Assembly (NCBI GenBank): GCA_026315105.1
Contig: JAOYRU010000057.1
Span: 22,783-86,782, forward strand
Direction: 5' to 3'
Source of the DNA: Locusta migratoria
Taxonomy: Eukaryota > Arthropoda > Insecta > Orthoptera > Acrididae
DNA length: 64,000 nt
Each line of letters opens with the position of its first letter. The stretch's first letter is position 1. Position numbers and translations under genes: made by a program. Shown in pieces: positions 63,201 through 64,000 of this stretch. The notes under the pieces were generated by a model. It made no database searches and was not told where the DNA came from. It was given only the letters and a program-made list of their open reading frames with translations.

Positions 63201-64000
63201 AAACTATTTAAAAAGATAAATTTGCATTTATTTCGTTATTTGCATTATTGTGCGTTTCCCTGCAAACGCTCTCATTACTATATAAGGACCCTGGGAGCCT
63301 ATACAGACGACAGAATGGACGCTGGAGGACTGCGAGCTGCAAGGCGACTAGTCTGCGAAGTGATTGATCTCTAAAATGGTAGTACATGATAATAAAAAAC
63401 TATTTAAAAGATAAATTTGCATTTATTTCGTTATTTGCATTATTGTGCGTTTCCCGGGAAACACTCTCATTACTATATAAGGAACCTGGGAGCCTATACA
63501 GACGACAGAATGGACGCTGGAGGACTGCGAGCTGCAAGGCGACTAGTCTGCGAAGTGATTGACCTCTAAAATGGTAGTACATGATAATAAAAAACTATTT
63601 AAAAGATAAATTTGTATTTATTTCGTTATTTGCATTATTGTGCATTTCCCGGGAAACACTCTCATTACTATATAAGGACCCTGGGAGCCTATACAGACGA
63701 CAGAATGGACGCTGGAGGACTGCGAGCTGCAAGGCGACTAGTCTGCGAAGTGATTGACCTCTAAAATGGTAGTACATGATAATAAAAAACTATTTAAAAG
63801 ATAAATTTGCATTTATTTCGTTATTTGCATTATTGTGCGTTTCCCGGGAAACACTCTCATTACTATATAAGGACCCTGGGAGCCTATACAGACGACAGAA
63901 TGGACGCTGGAGGACTGCGAGCTGCAAGGCGACTAGTCTGCGAAGTGATTGACCTCTAAAATGGTAGTACATGATAATAAAAAACTATTTAAAAGATAAA

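Larger units (their letters stand above)
57406..64000 (+). repeat. Satellite array, segment 4 (195-bp monomers)
   Basis: About 34 monomers of the ggactgcgagctgcaaggc type. Most carry the cccgggaaac palindrome, with ctgcaaacgc monomers interspersed. Rare indels include a 2-bp loss giving aaacactcatt at 60,135 and 61,501, and a 5-bp gain near 62,071. The array continues beyond the window edge. No gene is present. Confidence 0.97.

Noticed and set aside
1..64000. CRISPR array
   Set aside because: The repeats are contiguous 195-196-bp units with no unique spacers, and the window is eukaryotic in content.

Overview
This is a eukaryotic, almost certainly arthropod, window made of one tandem satellite family interrupted by non-LTR retrotransposons. 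No host protein-coding gene, tRNA, rRNA or CRISPR array was found. The large retrotransposon content and the CR1-like and RNase H-bearing I-like elements fit a big, repeat-rich insect genome. An orthopteran is my guess, not something the sequence proves.

Layout. (1) 1-4,494: satellite, 196-bp monomers. (2) 4,495-14,624: a nested retrotransposon pair on the minus strand. Element A carries all of ORF2 but no ORF1 and sits in the satellite. It is split by element B (7,336-13,448), a full-length, apparently intact copy of the same family with ORF1, ORF2 and both UTRs. (3) 14,625-26,914: satellite, 196-bp type, with higher-order blocks of about 9-12 monomers. (4) 26,915-31,542: element D, a decayed CR1-like element on the plus strand with PHD-finger and esterase-like ORF1 remnants and a frameshifted endonuclease-RT ORF2. 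(5) 31,543-51,437: satellite passing through a degenerate zone (about 35-36 kb) into a 195-bp subfamily. (6) 51,438-57,405: element C, a full-length but mutated minus-strand relative of A/B, flanked by a perfect 14-bp target-site duplication. (7) 57,406-64,000: satellite, 195-bp type, with 7-8-monomer blocks. About 220 monomers are visible, all in the same orientation.

How the parts relate. The order of events can be read directly: the satellite came first, then A inserted into it, then B into A; C and D are independent insertions into satellite. If B and one copy of its 11-bp duplication are removed, A's ORF2 is 3,699 nt, the same length as B's. The ORF2 of C also becomes 3,699 nt after one inserted base is discounted. 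B is the only copy here with both ORFs open, so it is the candidate source element.

The satellite monomer itself is unusual. Each carries two perfect ATTTGCAT octamers 18 bp apart, a variable inverted-repeat segment that becomes a perfect 18-bp palindrome in some right-hand monomers, and a TATATAAG box. The array also records its own evolution: duplicated blocks, one monomer fused by apparent unequal crossing-over (about 59.5 kb), and a stray right-type half-monomer inside the left-type array (about 22 kb).
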